54,391 bases of DNA from Hyphomicrobiales bacterium. Its GTDB lineage: Bacteria > Pseudomonadota > Alphaproteobacteria > Rhizobiales > NORP267. Shown here piece after piece: positions 16,803 to 24,478 of the stretch. How positions within the stretch are numbered: the first letter of the stretch is position 1; each line of letters starts with the position of its first letter. The translations under genes and the position numbers were made by a program. The stretch is taken from positions 1 to 54,391 of the forward strand of contig JAUYJB010000163.1 in assembly GCA_030688605.1 (NCBI GenBank), given 5' to 3'. The notes beneath the pieces are model-generated. The model was given only the letters and a program-made list of their open reading frames with translations, did no database searches and had not been told where the DNA came from.

Positions 16803-18715
16803 GGGCTGGTTTCCTTCGCTGAGCGATTGATTGTTAAGCTGCGCGTGCTGATCCCCACCAGCGCCACCGCCGCCACCGCGGCGCCGGTGAGCCAAAGCCA
16901 CGATTGTGCTCCCTCGACCAGCGCCGCAATCCCGACCGCCACCATCAGCACGCGCATGAGGAGCGACAGCGGGCGGCCGAGAAAGCCGACAACACCGGCG
17001 CAGAGCATGAACACGCCGAGCACCGAGCCGAGCATCATGTTGATGATGGCGCCGGTCCCGCCGTCGAGCAGAAACGCCGGATTGAAGACGAAGACAAAGG
17101 GCAGCAGATAGGCGACGAGCGCCATCCGCACGGCGAGAAAGCCGGTGCGCATCGGCGGGCATTCCGCGATCGCCGCGGCGACGAACACGGCGATGCACAC
17201 CGGCGGGGTAAGGAAGGACAGGGTGCCGAAATAGAAGACGAAGAGATGCGCCGCCAGAGGCGGCACGCCGCCCTGGATCAACGCCGGACCGACCAGGACC
17301 ACCAGGATGATGTAGGTGGCGGTGACCGGAACACCCATGCCGAGCACGATGCTGCCCAGCGCCGCCAGCAGCAGGAGCAGCCACACCTGGCCGCCGGAGG
17401 CCTGCACCAGGGCCTGCGACATGTTTGTCCCCAGGCCGGTGATGCCCAGGACCCCCATGACTAGCCCGGCGACGGCGCAGATCAGCGCGACATAGACCAC
17501 CGCCTCGCCGGTCTCCACCACCATGTCGAGAAAGGCGCGCAGCGGCCTGCGGAACTCCTTCAGAACGAGGCTCAAGGCGGCTATCGCCGCGGTTCCGGCG
17601 AGGCCCGCCGCCTCGGGGCGCCAATGCAGCCCGAACAGCATGTAGAGCAGCAGCCCGACCGGAAACACCAAGGGCGCGGCGTGACGTAGCGCCTCCCGCA
17701 TCGGCGGCAGGTCGTCCACCGCGACGCCACGCATGCCGCGGCGCGCCGCCTCCAGGTCCACCTGGATGAACAGGCCGGCATACAGCAGCAGCGCCGGCCA
17801 CAGGGCGGCCAGCGCCACCTCGGCATAGGAGATGTCGAGGAATTCGGCGATGAGAAATCCGGTCGCGGCCATGACCGGCGGCAGGATCAGCCCGCCTGTG
17901 GAGGCCACCGATTCGATCGCGGCGGCTTCGTACGGCGTATAGCCGTTCCGCTTCATCATCGGGATGGTGACCATGCCGGTGGTGGCGACGTTGGCCGAGG
18001 CGCTGCCGGAGAGCGAGCCGAACAGCGCGCTGGCGACCACCGCCACCTTGGCCGGCCCGCCGCGGCGGTGGCCGACGACGGCGAAGGCAAGGTCCGATAT
18101 GTACTTTCCGGCGCCGACCCCGAACAGAACCTTGCCGAAGAACAGGAATGCCGTCACGATCGAGGCGGCGACGTAGAGTGGTATGCCGAAGACGTTGCCC
18201 TGACCCATGTAGGTGTAGATCAAGAGCCGGTCGAAGCGCAGCGGGCGCACCTCGAGCAGGCCCGGCAGATGGCGGCCGAAATAGGCGTAGAGCAGAACGA
18301 CGACGCCGATGGCGCAGATCGCTGTACCGGCCTGGCGGCGGGTCGCCTCGATCAGCAGCAACAATCCGACGCCGCTGGCCACGATCTTGTCGGTGGTCAG
18401 GAAGCCGAACTCCGATACCAGCACATGGTAGTAGCCGACGAAATAGATGCCGACGGCAGCCGACGCGACGAGTGCCAGCACGTCGTACCAGGGGACCCGG
18501 TCCGCATGCAGCCCTGGCCGCAGCGGAACCCAGATGAAGGTGACGATAAGGCAGATTGCGAGGAAGAAGCCGAGGAACTGCTCCTTGTAGATGAGCAGCC
18601 CGAAGCGCGAAAAGACGTCGAAAGCGTAAAGCGCCGCCGCCAGCGGCAGCAACCCTGCGAGCAGGCGCGCAATCAGGGCCCAAGGCCCGGACAGGTCTCG
18701 TTTATCAGTGAGCAC
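16799..18715 (-). CDS. TRAP transporter fused permease (4TM/12TM, TAXI type)
   Basis: A 638-aa, highly hydrophobic protein. The first about 160 residues hold four membrane segments (DctQ-like) and the rest about twelve (DctM-like), the fused form found with TAXI binding proteins. Landmarks are GSASANVATTGMVTIPMMKRNGYTPYEAAAIESVASTGGLILPPVMAATGF and GVPVTATYIILVVLVGPALI. It uses the sodium gradient to import carboxylates delivered by the periplasmic subunit encoded 66 bases upstream. The stop overlaps the start of UbiD copy 1. In this operon the likely cargo is the aromatic acid that UbiD or the ligases use. Confidence 0.92.
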   Translation of the reverse strand: MLTDKRDLSGPWALIARLLAGLLPLAAALYAFDVFSRFGLLIYKEQFLGFFLAICLIVTFIWVPLRPGLHADRVPWYDVLALVASAAVGIYFVGYYHVLVSEFGFLTTDKIVASGVGLLLLIEATRRQAGTAICAIGVVVLLYAYFGRHLPGLLEVRPLRFDRLLIYTYMGQGNVFGIPLYVAASIVTAFLFFGKVLFGVGAGKYISDLAFAVVGHRRGGPAKVAVVASALFGSLSGSASANVATTGMVTIPMMKRNGYTPYEAAAIESVASTGGLILPPVMAATGFLIAEFLDISYAEVALAALWPALLLYAGLFIQVDLEAARRGMRGVAVDDLPPMREALRHAAPLVFPVGLLLYMLFGLHWRPEAAGLAGTAAIAALSLVLKEFRRPLRAFLDMVVETGEAVVYVALICAVAGLVMGVLGITGLGTNMSQALVQASGGQVWLLLLLAALGSIVLGMGVPVTATYIILVVLVGPALIQGGVPPLAAHLFVFYFGTLSFLTPPVCIAVFVAAAIAECPPMRTGFLAVRMALVAYLLPFVFVFNPAFLLDGGTGAIINMMLGSVLGVFMLCAGVVGFLGRPLSLLMRVLMVAVGIAALVEGAQSWLWLTGAAVAAVALVGISTRSLTINRSAKETSP

Positions 18716-18744
18716 AACGGGCCCCGTTCGTGGCTCGCTCTAAC

Positions 18745-18770
18745 CGGGGGCCCGGATGGTCGGGCCCCCG
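18745..18770. promoter_or_regulatory. Strong hairpin between binding-protein and permease genes
   Basis: CGGGGGCCCG (18745-18754), loop GATGGT, then CGGGCCCCCG (18761-18770): a perfect 10-bp stem between the end of the TAXI gene and the start of the permease. Intercistronic hairpins at this position in transporter operons commonly protect the binding-protein message or attenuate read-through, giving excess binding protein. No T-run follows on the transcribed strand, so partial attenuation or 3' stabilisation is more likely than full termination. Confidence 0.6.
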
Positions 18771-18780
18771 ATCTTGGTCG

Positions 18781-19779
18781 TCACTGCTTGAGCAGTATCT
18801 CCTGATGGGCGTCCATTTCCGGCGTCCAAAGGCCCACCTCGCGGTAATATTCGATCGCCGCCGGGTGGTAGGGGATGACCGCCGCGGTACTGGCGAAGCG
18901 GTCCGGAGTCCAGCTCTTCAGGCTCGGATGCACCGGCCCCAGCTCCTCGTAATGCTCGTACAGCGCCTTGATGGCCGCCTTCAGCGCCTCCGGCTCCAGG
19001 TCGGCGCGGCCGATGATGGTCACCGGATACTGCAGCATGACGGTATTCTCCACGAGCCCCGGGGGGCCCTTCGCCACTTCGCCGAGGCTGAACCCCTGCG
19101 CCACCTCGCGCACCCGCTTGAGCGCTTCGGGTGTGTTGGGCAGCGACAGGAACTTGGCGCCGCGCGCCGAATCCAGTTCGCGGATGACGCCGGAGCCGAG
19201 CGACCCGACGGCCGCGTCTGCGCGACCCTCGATGACCGCCTGCACGCCTTGCGGATAGCTGCCCACCTTGACGATCGTCACATCGTCGGGGCTGACCTCG
19301 CCAGCGGCCAGGGCAGAGTAGCCGGAAAGCGAGGAGGCGACGAAGGCGCCGTAGTCAACCACGACATTGTGGCCCTTCAGGTCGGCCATCTGCTCGATGC
19401 CTGCATCCTTGGCGGCGACGATGCCCAGATTGTTGAGGGAGCCCAGCATCACCGTGCGCATCTCGAAGCCCTTGCCGCCGGTGCTTGCGTCGTAGGGCGA
19501 GATGCCCTTGTAGGCGAGGTAGGCGTCAACCGGGCTGACGACGCCGAGATCGACCTCGCCGGTGCCTAGCATCGGGTACCAGGTGGTGGCGCCCTGCGGC
19601 AGCACGTCGACCTTCAGGTCGGTATGCTTCGTGATGACCGCGGCGAGCGCCTGGGCCTGCGTGTAGAACAGGCTTCCCGGCGGGTTGCCGCCGAGCACCA
19701 GAATGTTCTGCGCCAGCACCGGCGCCCCCGCGCCGGTCAAAAAGGCCGCCGTCAACAGCAGCCGCAACAGCTCTTTCAT
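18781..19779 (-). CDS. TAXI-family TRAP transporter solute-binding protein
   Basis: A 332-aa periplasmic protein with signal peptide (MKELLRLLLTAAFLTGAGAP, cleavage after VLA). The TAXI core includes GGNPPGSLFYTQAQALAAVI, TTWYPMLGTGEVDLGVVSPVDAYLAY and VVDYGAFVASSLSGYSALAAGEVSPDDVTIV. It captures a small carboxylate for the downstream fused permease. A GGGAGAGG ribosome site precedes ATG 19779, and the frame further upstream is not signal-peptide-like. It is the fourth gene of the leftward operon, about 100 bases after the CoA ligase. The ligand is unknown. Confidence 0.9.
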   Translation of the reverse strand: MKELLRLLLTAAFLTGAGAPVLAQNILVLGGNPPGSLFYTQAQALAAVITKHTDLKVDVLPQGATTWYPMLGTGEVDLGVVSPVDAYLAYKGISPYDASTGGKGFEMRTVMLGSLNNLGIVAAKDAGIEQMADLKGHNVVVDYGAFVASSLSGYSALAAGEVSPDDVTIVKVGSYPQGVQAVIEGRADAAVGSLGSGVIRELDSARGAKFLSLPNTPEALKRVREVAQGFSLGEVAKGPPGLVENTVMLQYPVTIIGRADLEPEALKAAIKALYEHYEELGPVHPSLKSWTPDRFASTAAVIPYHPAAIEYYREVGLWTPEMDAHQEILLKQ

Positions 19780-19881
19780 TGTCCTCTCCCTTCGTTGATT
19801 ATCGTTCTCCCCGCGAATTTTCGCGGCTTCCGGCCACAGTCCCTGAAACCGCGCTCCCCCCAAAGCCGCAAAAAAACCGCC

Positions 19882-21390
19882 TTACACCTTCGCCTCTCGG
19901 CCCGCGACCAGTGATGCCAGGGCACGCCGGTCCACCTTGTCGCTGACCGTCGGCATGGCATTGAGCACGACCAGCCGCTCCGGCGACTTGTAGTGGGCGA
20001 CTCCCTGGCCACGCAGATGTTGCCGCAGTTCTTCAAGATCGATTCGCGCCCCGTCCCTCGGAACCACGCAGGCGCAGACCCGTTCGCCGAGCCTCCGGTC
20101 GGGGATGCCGATCACCGCGACCTGGCCGACCAAGGGATGCGTCTTGAGCAAAGCTTCGATTTCGACCGGCAGCACATTGTCGCCGCCGCGCACGATGACA
20201 TTCTTGACCCGTCCAACGATGGCAATGTTGTCTTCCGGGTCCATACAGGCGAGATCTCCGGTGTGGAACCAGCCCTCGTGCCAGCGGTCGCGCCCCTCTT
20301 CACCGAAATAGCCGGCGACGCAGCAGGGGCCACGTCCGATCAGCTCTCCGACTTCGCCCTGCGCCACGTCGCACCCATCATCATCGACGATGCGGAACTC
20401 GCTGCCGCCGCGCGGGCGCCCGACCGTGCGCTGGCGCACCGCAGACGGGTCGTCCGGGGCCGGTGAGGCCCAGCCGCCGAAATCGGCGCCGCCATAGGTG
20501 GAAACCACCGGGGCGCCGCTCAGACCTTCAAGCTCTTCCGCAAGGCTCGGCGGCACCACCGCGCCTGATGTGTACCAGAGCCTGAGGCCGGAAAGGGCCG
20601 CATCGTCGAACAGGGGCGCCATCATCGCCAATTGGGTCGGCGTGGCGCAGACCATCGTCGGGTGCTCGCACCGCATCAGCTCGACCGCCTTGTCGGCCGC
20701 GAATATAGGCATGGCAATGATCGAGGCGCCGATCAGCGGCGCGCCGAGCCAGGCGGGCCGGGCCGGCCCGGTGCCGTGCGACAGCACCAGAAGGACATCA
20801 CCGGGCTCAAGGCCAAGCAGCTCGATCTGGGCAACGCCGCGCAGGCCTGCTGCGCGGGCGGTATATAGAGCAAGTTTCGGAATGCCCTCCGAGCCGCTGG
20901 TCGGCAAGGCGTGCGCCAATTCGTCAAGAGTCAGCGCGGCCTGCGGCGCGGCCGGCGCGCCGGCAAGTGGCGGCAGCGCGTCCTCCGGTAGGGTCAGGCG
21001 CATCGGCGGTTGATCCAGCCGCGCGCAAATCTCGTCGCACTCGGCCGCATAGTCGCGGCTGCGGAAGCGCTCCTTGGAGACCAACAGGGCCGGTTTTGCG
21101 CGTTCGACGATCGATGCAAGCTCGCGCTTTCCCTGGCTCGCAGGGACCGGGATAAACAAAAGCCCGGCGCGCTCGCAGGCGATGCGGAACAGGTTCCATT
21201 CGACACAATTGGGCAGCCAGCCGACCACCGGCGCCGCGCGCGGGAAACCCTGCGCCGTCAACCAGCCGGCGGCCTTTTCCGTCCAGGCCCCGACCTCGCC
21301 CCAATCCATCCGAAAGCGGTCGTCGACAAGCGCCAGAGCGGAAGGCCGCTCCCGAGCGTGCCGGGCGACAGTCTCGGTGATGGTCTCCAT
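19882..21390 (-). CDS. AMP-forming acyl/aryl-CoA ligase (class I ANL)
   Basis: A 502-aa ANL-family enzyme. The ATP P-loop is TSGSEGIPKLALYT (164-177), with Ser and Glu where TTG is usual. STYGGADFGGW is the A5-like region, WHEGWFHTGDLACMD A7, GRVKNVIVRGGDNVLPVEIE A8, and Lys485 in SDKVDRRAL the A10 catalytic lysine. It should adenylate a carboxylic acid and usually transfer it to CoA. The order of this operon (UbiD, 99-aa, ligase, TRAP, UbiD) suggests an aromatic acid substrate. Its ATG overlaps the stop of the 99-aa gene by one base (TGATG), indicating translational coupling. Confidence 0.87.
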   Translation of the reverse strand: METITETVARHARERPSALALVDDRFRMDWGEVGAWTEKAAGWLTAQGFPRAAPVVGWLPNCVEWNLFRIACERAGLLFIPVPASQGKRELASIVERAKPALLVSKERFRSRDYAAECDEICARLDQPPMRLTLPEDALPPLAGAPAAPQAALTLDELAHALPTSGSEGIPKLALYTARAAGLRGVAQIELLGLEPGDVLLVLSHGTGPARPAWLGAPLIGASIIAMPIFAADKAVELMRCEHPTMVCATPTQLAMMAPLFDDAALSGLRLWYTSGAVVPPSLAEELEGLSGAPVVSTYGGADFGGWASPAPDDPSAVRQRTVGRPRGGSEFRIVDDDGCDVAQGEVGELIGRGPCCVAGYFGEEGRDRWHEGWFHTGDLACMDPEDNIAIVGRVKNVIVRGGDNVLPVEIEALLKTHPLVGQVAVIGIPDRRLGERVCACVVPRDGARIDLEELRQHLRGQGVAHYKSPERLVVLNAMPTVSDKVDRRALASLVAGREAKV

Positions 21391-21689
21391 CAGTTCTTCT
21401 CCAACGCCTCCATGACCCTGAAATAGTCGCTGTAGGGCGGTGCCTCGAAGACTTCAGGCAGCTCCTCGACGATCCGCACGCTGCACGGATGGGGATCCTT
21501 GGCGCCGACCACCGAATAGAGCCAAAGCTTCGGCTCGCCGGGCTTGGGCGGCCGCGAGACCACGGCGCGCACATTGACGCCGCGGTATTTCTTCCGCCCC
21601 GGGGTGAGGTCGCGAAGCGTCAGCACCACCTCGCGGCCGGACAGAACCCGCTTCGGGTCGCGGACGAAGGTTTCATATTCAGCTGTCAT
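21390..21689 (-). CDS. Hypothetical 99-aa protein in UbiD operon
   Basis: I do not recognise this family. The 99-aa soluble protein reads FVRDPKRVLSGREVVLTLRDLTPGRKKYRGVNVRAVV, then KPGEPKLWLYSVVGAKDPHPCSVRIVEELP, then a C-terminal helix (YFRVMEALEKN). It looks like a small beta-barrel or beta-sandwich with one Cys and no signal peptide. It lies 18 bases after UbiD copy 2 and overlaps the ligase start, so it is tightly co-expressed. Small proteins accompany UbiD enzymes in other operons (VdcD in vanillate/hydroxybenzoate decarboxylase operons), but this one lacks VdcD's zinc-ribbon look. An accessory role is only an inference. Confidence 0.75.
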   Translation of the reverse strand: MTAEYETFVRDPKRVLSGREVVLTLRDLTPGRKKYRGVNVRAVVSRPPKPGEPKLWLYSVVGAKDPHPCSVRIVEELPEVFEAPPYSDYFRVMEALEKN

Positions 21690-21707
21690 TTTGCGGCGCC
21701 TCCGCCT

Positions 21708-23129
21708 TTATAGCCCAAGCGCCTTCCAACGCGCACGCACGCGTTTCTGGACGTCTGGGGCGTACATGGAATCCAGGGTGGCGCGGATCGGAATCGTGTC
21801 CGCTGGCCAGTCGGGCGGCCAGGTCGCATCAAAGGCAACGCTTGCGCCATTGCGGTTCTCCCGCTCCTCGATGCTGTAGGCAGGGGTCAGCGCGTTGGCG
21901 CGGCCCTGATAGCTGTGGACGTGGGTGCCGCGGTCGGGATGGCACTTGGTGGAGAAGGCGTGAATGACCGCCGCCATGTTGAACACGTCCACATCGTCAT
22001 CGACGACAATGATCTTGGAGACGAGCGCGCGGCGCGCGGTCAGGATATCGACCACTTGGCGGGCGATGTCGGGGCCGCCGCGGCTGACCGAGACGACGGC
22101 CATGTGCACGCCGCCTTCCGGCGGCATATAGACTTCGACCACCGGCACACCGTGCCGCTCCAGCCGGCGGCGGATGGCAATGGCGCCGGAGATCGAGGTG
22201 GTCACCGCGCTCGAATCCATGAAGCCGGTGGTGTCCAGCGACAGGATCGGGTCGCGGCGGTGGGTGATTGCCGTCACCCGGGCGCAGATGGAATTGCCCA
22301 TCTCGCCGCTGCGATAGCCGGGATATTCGCCGTAGGGCCCCTCCTGAGCAATGGCGTCGGGGCAGACCTCGGCCTCGATGACCAGCTCGGCGGAGGCCGG
22401 CACGTAAAGGTCGGAAGTCTCGCACTTGATCAGCTCCACCGCCCGCTCGCCAAGCCCACCGGCCAGGTCCGCCTCGTCGCCGGCGATGCGGAAGGTGGCG
22501 GCCGCCGCAAGATGGCTCGGCATGTCGGCGCCGATGACGATGGCGATCGGCATCGGCTCGCCCCTTGGCACATAGCTGTCGAGCAGCATCTTGCCGAGAT
22601 GGCTGGTCGGCCGCGGATATCCGGTCAGGATCCGCTCATTGTGGATCATGAAGCGGTACATGCCCCAATTGATCCAGCCCGAGTCGGCGTCCTTGGAGAC
22701 GACCAGGTCCCAGGTGCCGAGATATCGCCCGCCATCGCCCTCGTGCACCATCGGCACCGGCAGGTCGAACAGATCCACCTGATCGCCCGGGATCACCACC
22801 TCCTTGCAGGGCGCGTCGTTGACCCGGACCGGCGGGATCGGCTTTTGCTCGCGCTCGGCATAGATCTTGTAAAGCTTGCGCACCGGGGTCTCGGGGGGCA
22901 GGCCGAGGCCGACGGCGTAGCGTCGCCAGCCGGCCACCGGATTGGCCGCCAGCCGCCAGCCGGGATAGTCCTTGACGTTGGTGAACAGAAAGGCCGGGCC
23001 GTCGCGCTCGCAGCTTAGGCGTCCGATGCCGGACAGCTCCTGGTCCCAGTCGACCTCATCGTCGACCCGGACCAGGTCGCGAGTGGTCTCGAGCGCTTCC
23101 AGGAACGCCCGCATGTCCTTATGCGCCAT
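21708..23129 (-). CDS. UbiD-family decarboxylase (copy 2)
   Basis: A 473-aa protein. UbiD landmarks are MRAFLEALETTRDLVRVDDEVDWDQE, LPVPMVHEGDGGRYLGTWDLVVSKDADSGWINWGMYRFMI, the acidic motif EGPYGEYPGYRSG, and SKIIVVDDDVDVFNMAAVIHAFSTKCHPDRG. It is clearly different from copy 1, so the two probably act on different substrates or steps rather than being a recent duplication. It is the first gene of the leftward operon, opposite iclR across the 164-bp divergent regulatory region. It needs prenyl-FMN from a UbiX encoded elsewhere. Confidence 0.9.
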   Translation of the reverse strand: MAHKDMRAFLEALETTRDLVRVDDEVDWDQELSGIGRLSCERDGPAFLFTNVKDYPGWRLAANPVAGWRRYAVGLGLPPETPVRKLYKIYAEREQKPIPPVRVNDAPCKEVVIPGDQVDLFDLPVPMVHEGDGGRYLGTWDLVVSKDADSGWINWGMYRFMIHNERILTGYPRPTSHLGKMLLDSYVPRGEPMPIAIVIGADMPSHLAAAATFRIAGDEADLAGGLGERAVELIKCETSDLYVPASAELVIEAEVCPDAIAQEGPYGEYPGYRSGEMGNSICARVTAITHRRDPILSLDTTGFMDSSAVTTSISGAIAIRRRLERHGVPVVEVYMPPEGGVHMAVVSVSRGGPDIARQVVDILTARRALVSKIIVVDDDVDVFNMAAVIHAFSTKCHPDRGTHVHSYQGRANALTPAYSIEERENRNGASVAFDATWPPDWPADTIPIRATLDSMYAPDVQKRVRARWKALGL

Positions 23130-23182
23130 GTGTTTTCTCTCGTCCTGGGCGACAGGCTAAGGCCGCAGGTACCCAAAAAAGT

Positions 23183-23197
23183 GTGCGCGATGCGTAC
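23183..23197. promoter_or_regulatory. Predicted IclR operator (ubiD side)
   Basis: GTGCGCGATGCGTAC is a 6-3-6 inverted repeat with one mismatched pair. It differs by two bases from the perfect palindrome at 23258-23272. It lies about 10-24 bases downstream of the start point predicted for the leftward ubiD operon, where a bound repressor would block initiation. Centre-to-centre distance to the other copy is 75 bp. Confidence 0.68.
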
Positions 23198-23206
23198 TTC
23201 TTGTGC

Positions 23207-23242
23207 TTGACTAAGGGTATTTCCCCACTGATATTCAGTCAA
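23207..23242. promoter_or_regulatory. Face-to-face divergent promoter pair for ubiD operon and iclR
   Basis: TTGACT at 23207-23212 and its inverse AGTCAA at 23237-23242 are -35-like elements pointing in opposite directions. Rightward, a 17-base spacer leads to GATATT (23230-23235). Leftward, a 17-base spacer leads to TACCCT (23219 to 23214). The two promoters overlap head-on, and each would start transcription just ahead of one of the GTGCGC palindromes. The -10 matches are weak, as expected for regulated promoters. Confidence 0.5.
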
Positions 23243-23257
23243 GACCTTAACACATAA

Positions 23258-23272
23258 GTGCGCGATGCGCAC
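23258..23272. promoter_or_regulatory. Predicted IclR operator (iclR side), perfect palindrome
   Basis: GTGCGCGATGCGCAC is a perfect 6-3-6 inverted repeat located between the predicted rightward promoter and the iclR start. A GTG inside it (23258) is in frame with iclR. Because that GTG would put the operator within the coding sequence, the start at 23294, after GGAGAG, is preferred. The repeat is a good candidate for autoregulation by the IclR protein. Confidence 0.7.
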
Positions 23273-23293
23273 ATTGTCGCGGAGAGTTACGGA

Positions 23294-24052
23294 ATGCGCG
23301 GTGGCGACCGGGACCATATAGGCAGTCTGGAAAAGGGGCTGGCGGTGATCGCCGCCTTCTCGGCATCGCATCCCCGCCTGACGCTGGCGCAAGCCGCCCG
23401 CAAGACCGGCCTGACCCGGGCCACGGTCAGGCGCCATCTGTTGACCCTCGAGGCGCTCGGCTTTGCCGAGAGCGACGAGCAGCATTACTGGCTGACGCCG
23501 CGGGTGCTGCGGCTCGGCTATGCGTATCTCTCTTCCACGCCGCTGCCGAAGATCGCCCAGCCGATCCTCGACGAGATCGGCGAGCGGACCAAGGAGGTGG
23601 CGTCACTGGCGATCCTCGACGGGGCCGAGGTGGTTTTTCTCGGCCATTCCTCGACCCGCAGGTTCGTTGCCGCCTCGACCAGCGTCGGCCTGCGGCTGCC
23701 GGCCTATTGCACGGCGCTGGGCCGGGCCATCCTCGCCCACCGGCCCGAGGCCGATGTCGAGCGTTTTCTGGCCAATGTCGAACTGCGGCGCTTCACCCCC
23801 CACACCAAGATCGCGCCGGATGAGATCCGCGCCGCGATCGCTCAGGCTCGAAGCCTGGGCTATTCGGTCAGCGATGAGGAGCTGGAGATCGGGCTGAGAT
23901 CAATCGCCATCCCCGTCGCCAACTCCCGCAGCCAGGTTCAGCTCGGACTTGCCGTGAGCCTCCATGCCGCGCACATGACGGGCGACGAAATGATCCGCGA
24001 CATCCTTCCAGAGCTTCGGGCAGGCCGGGCAATACTGGAGACCATGATTTAG
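23294..24052 (+). CDS. IclR-family transcriptional regulator (PobR/PcaR type)
   Basis: A 252-aa IclR regulator. The N-terminal winged HTH (SLEKGLAVIAAFSASHPRLTLAQAARKTGLTRATVRRHLLTLEALGF) is followed by the IclR ligand domain with KVEVASLAI-like DGAEVVFLGHSS, RLPAYCTALGRAILAH and GYSVSDEELEIGLRSIAIPVAN. The GLEVLAAF-like start and DEELEIGLRSIAVP-type motif are those of the Pca/Pob subgroup, which senses aromatic acids such as protocatechuate, beta-ketoadipate or 4-hydroxybenzoate. It is divergent from the ubiD operon and heads the rightward set, so it probably controls both arms through the two palindromes. Repressor versus activator is not decided by sequence. Confidence 0.92.
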   Translation: MRGGDRDHIGSLEKGLAVIAAFSASHPRLTLAQAARKTGLTRATVRRHLLTLEALGFAESDEQHYWLTPRVLRLGYAYLSSTPLPKIAQPILDEIGERTKEVASLAILDGAEVVFLGHSSTRRFVAASTSVGLRLPAYCTALGRAILAHRPEADVERFLANVELRRFTPHTKIAPDEIRAAIAQARSLGYSVSDEELEIGLRSIAIPVANSRSQVQLGLAVSLHAAHMTGDEMIRDILPELRAGRAILETMI

Positions 24053-24104
24053 ATTTGGTGCCGCGCAAACAACCATTGGCACGAAACTCTCGGGAGGGGG
24101 AAGA

Positions 24105-24188
24105 ATGATGCCGGACCGTCAATGGCGGGAAGGCAAGACATTGTTTGTCCATCGCATCTCTGCCTTTGGCAAAAACGGCGAACCATGA
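24105..24188 (+). CDS. Possible 27-aa leader peptide
   Basis: A short frame, MMPDRQWREGKTLFVHRISA and seven more residues, is preceded by an excellent Shine-Dalgarno (GGGAGGGGGAAGA before ATG 24105). It sits in the 426-bp gap between iclR and the PaaK-like ligase, where no larger gene is convincing. It could be a leader peptide, a translated small protein or the trace of a lost gene start. No similarity is recognised; it is called on the ribosome site alone. Confidence 0.3.
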   Translation: MMPDRQWREGKTLFVHRISAFGKNGEP

Positions 24189-24478
24189 CCTAGTTGACGC
24201 ATGCCCGAGATGCGGCGCAGCCCGTTGCGGTTTGTGACAATCCGTCGCGCCGCCCTCTGAGGAGTCTGGCTGTTAATCTCGTCGACGCATGGCCGATTTG
24301 GCCCGGCGATAAGAGCGCTTCACGCGCCGTTCTGCAGAAATTTGCGCGTCCCGCTAAGATGTTGCGGAGGAGAGGCGGCCAGACGCACGGTAGGAGCAAG
24401 ATGGCTTGCGGACCGCCGCAGCGGGGTTCTTCGGGCACCGCGGCACGAGGTCGATCGGCCGCTCGCAGGGAGGGTGAG

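Noticed and set aside
15342-18683. A single long frame spanning UbiD copy 1 and most of the TRAP permease region
   Set aside because: Only 15342-16802 encodes UbiD. Upstream the frame is Arg/Pro-rich shadow of the true permease frame (16799-18715).
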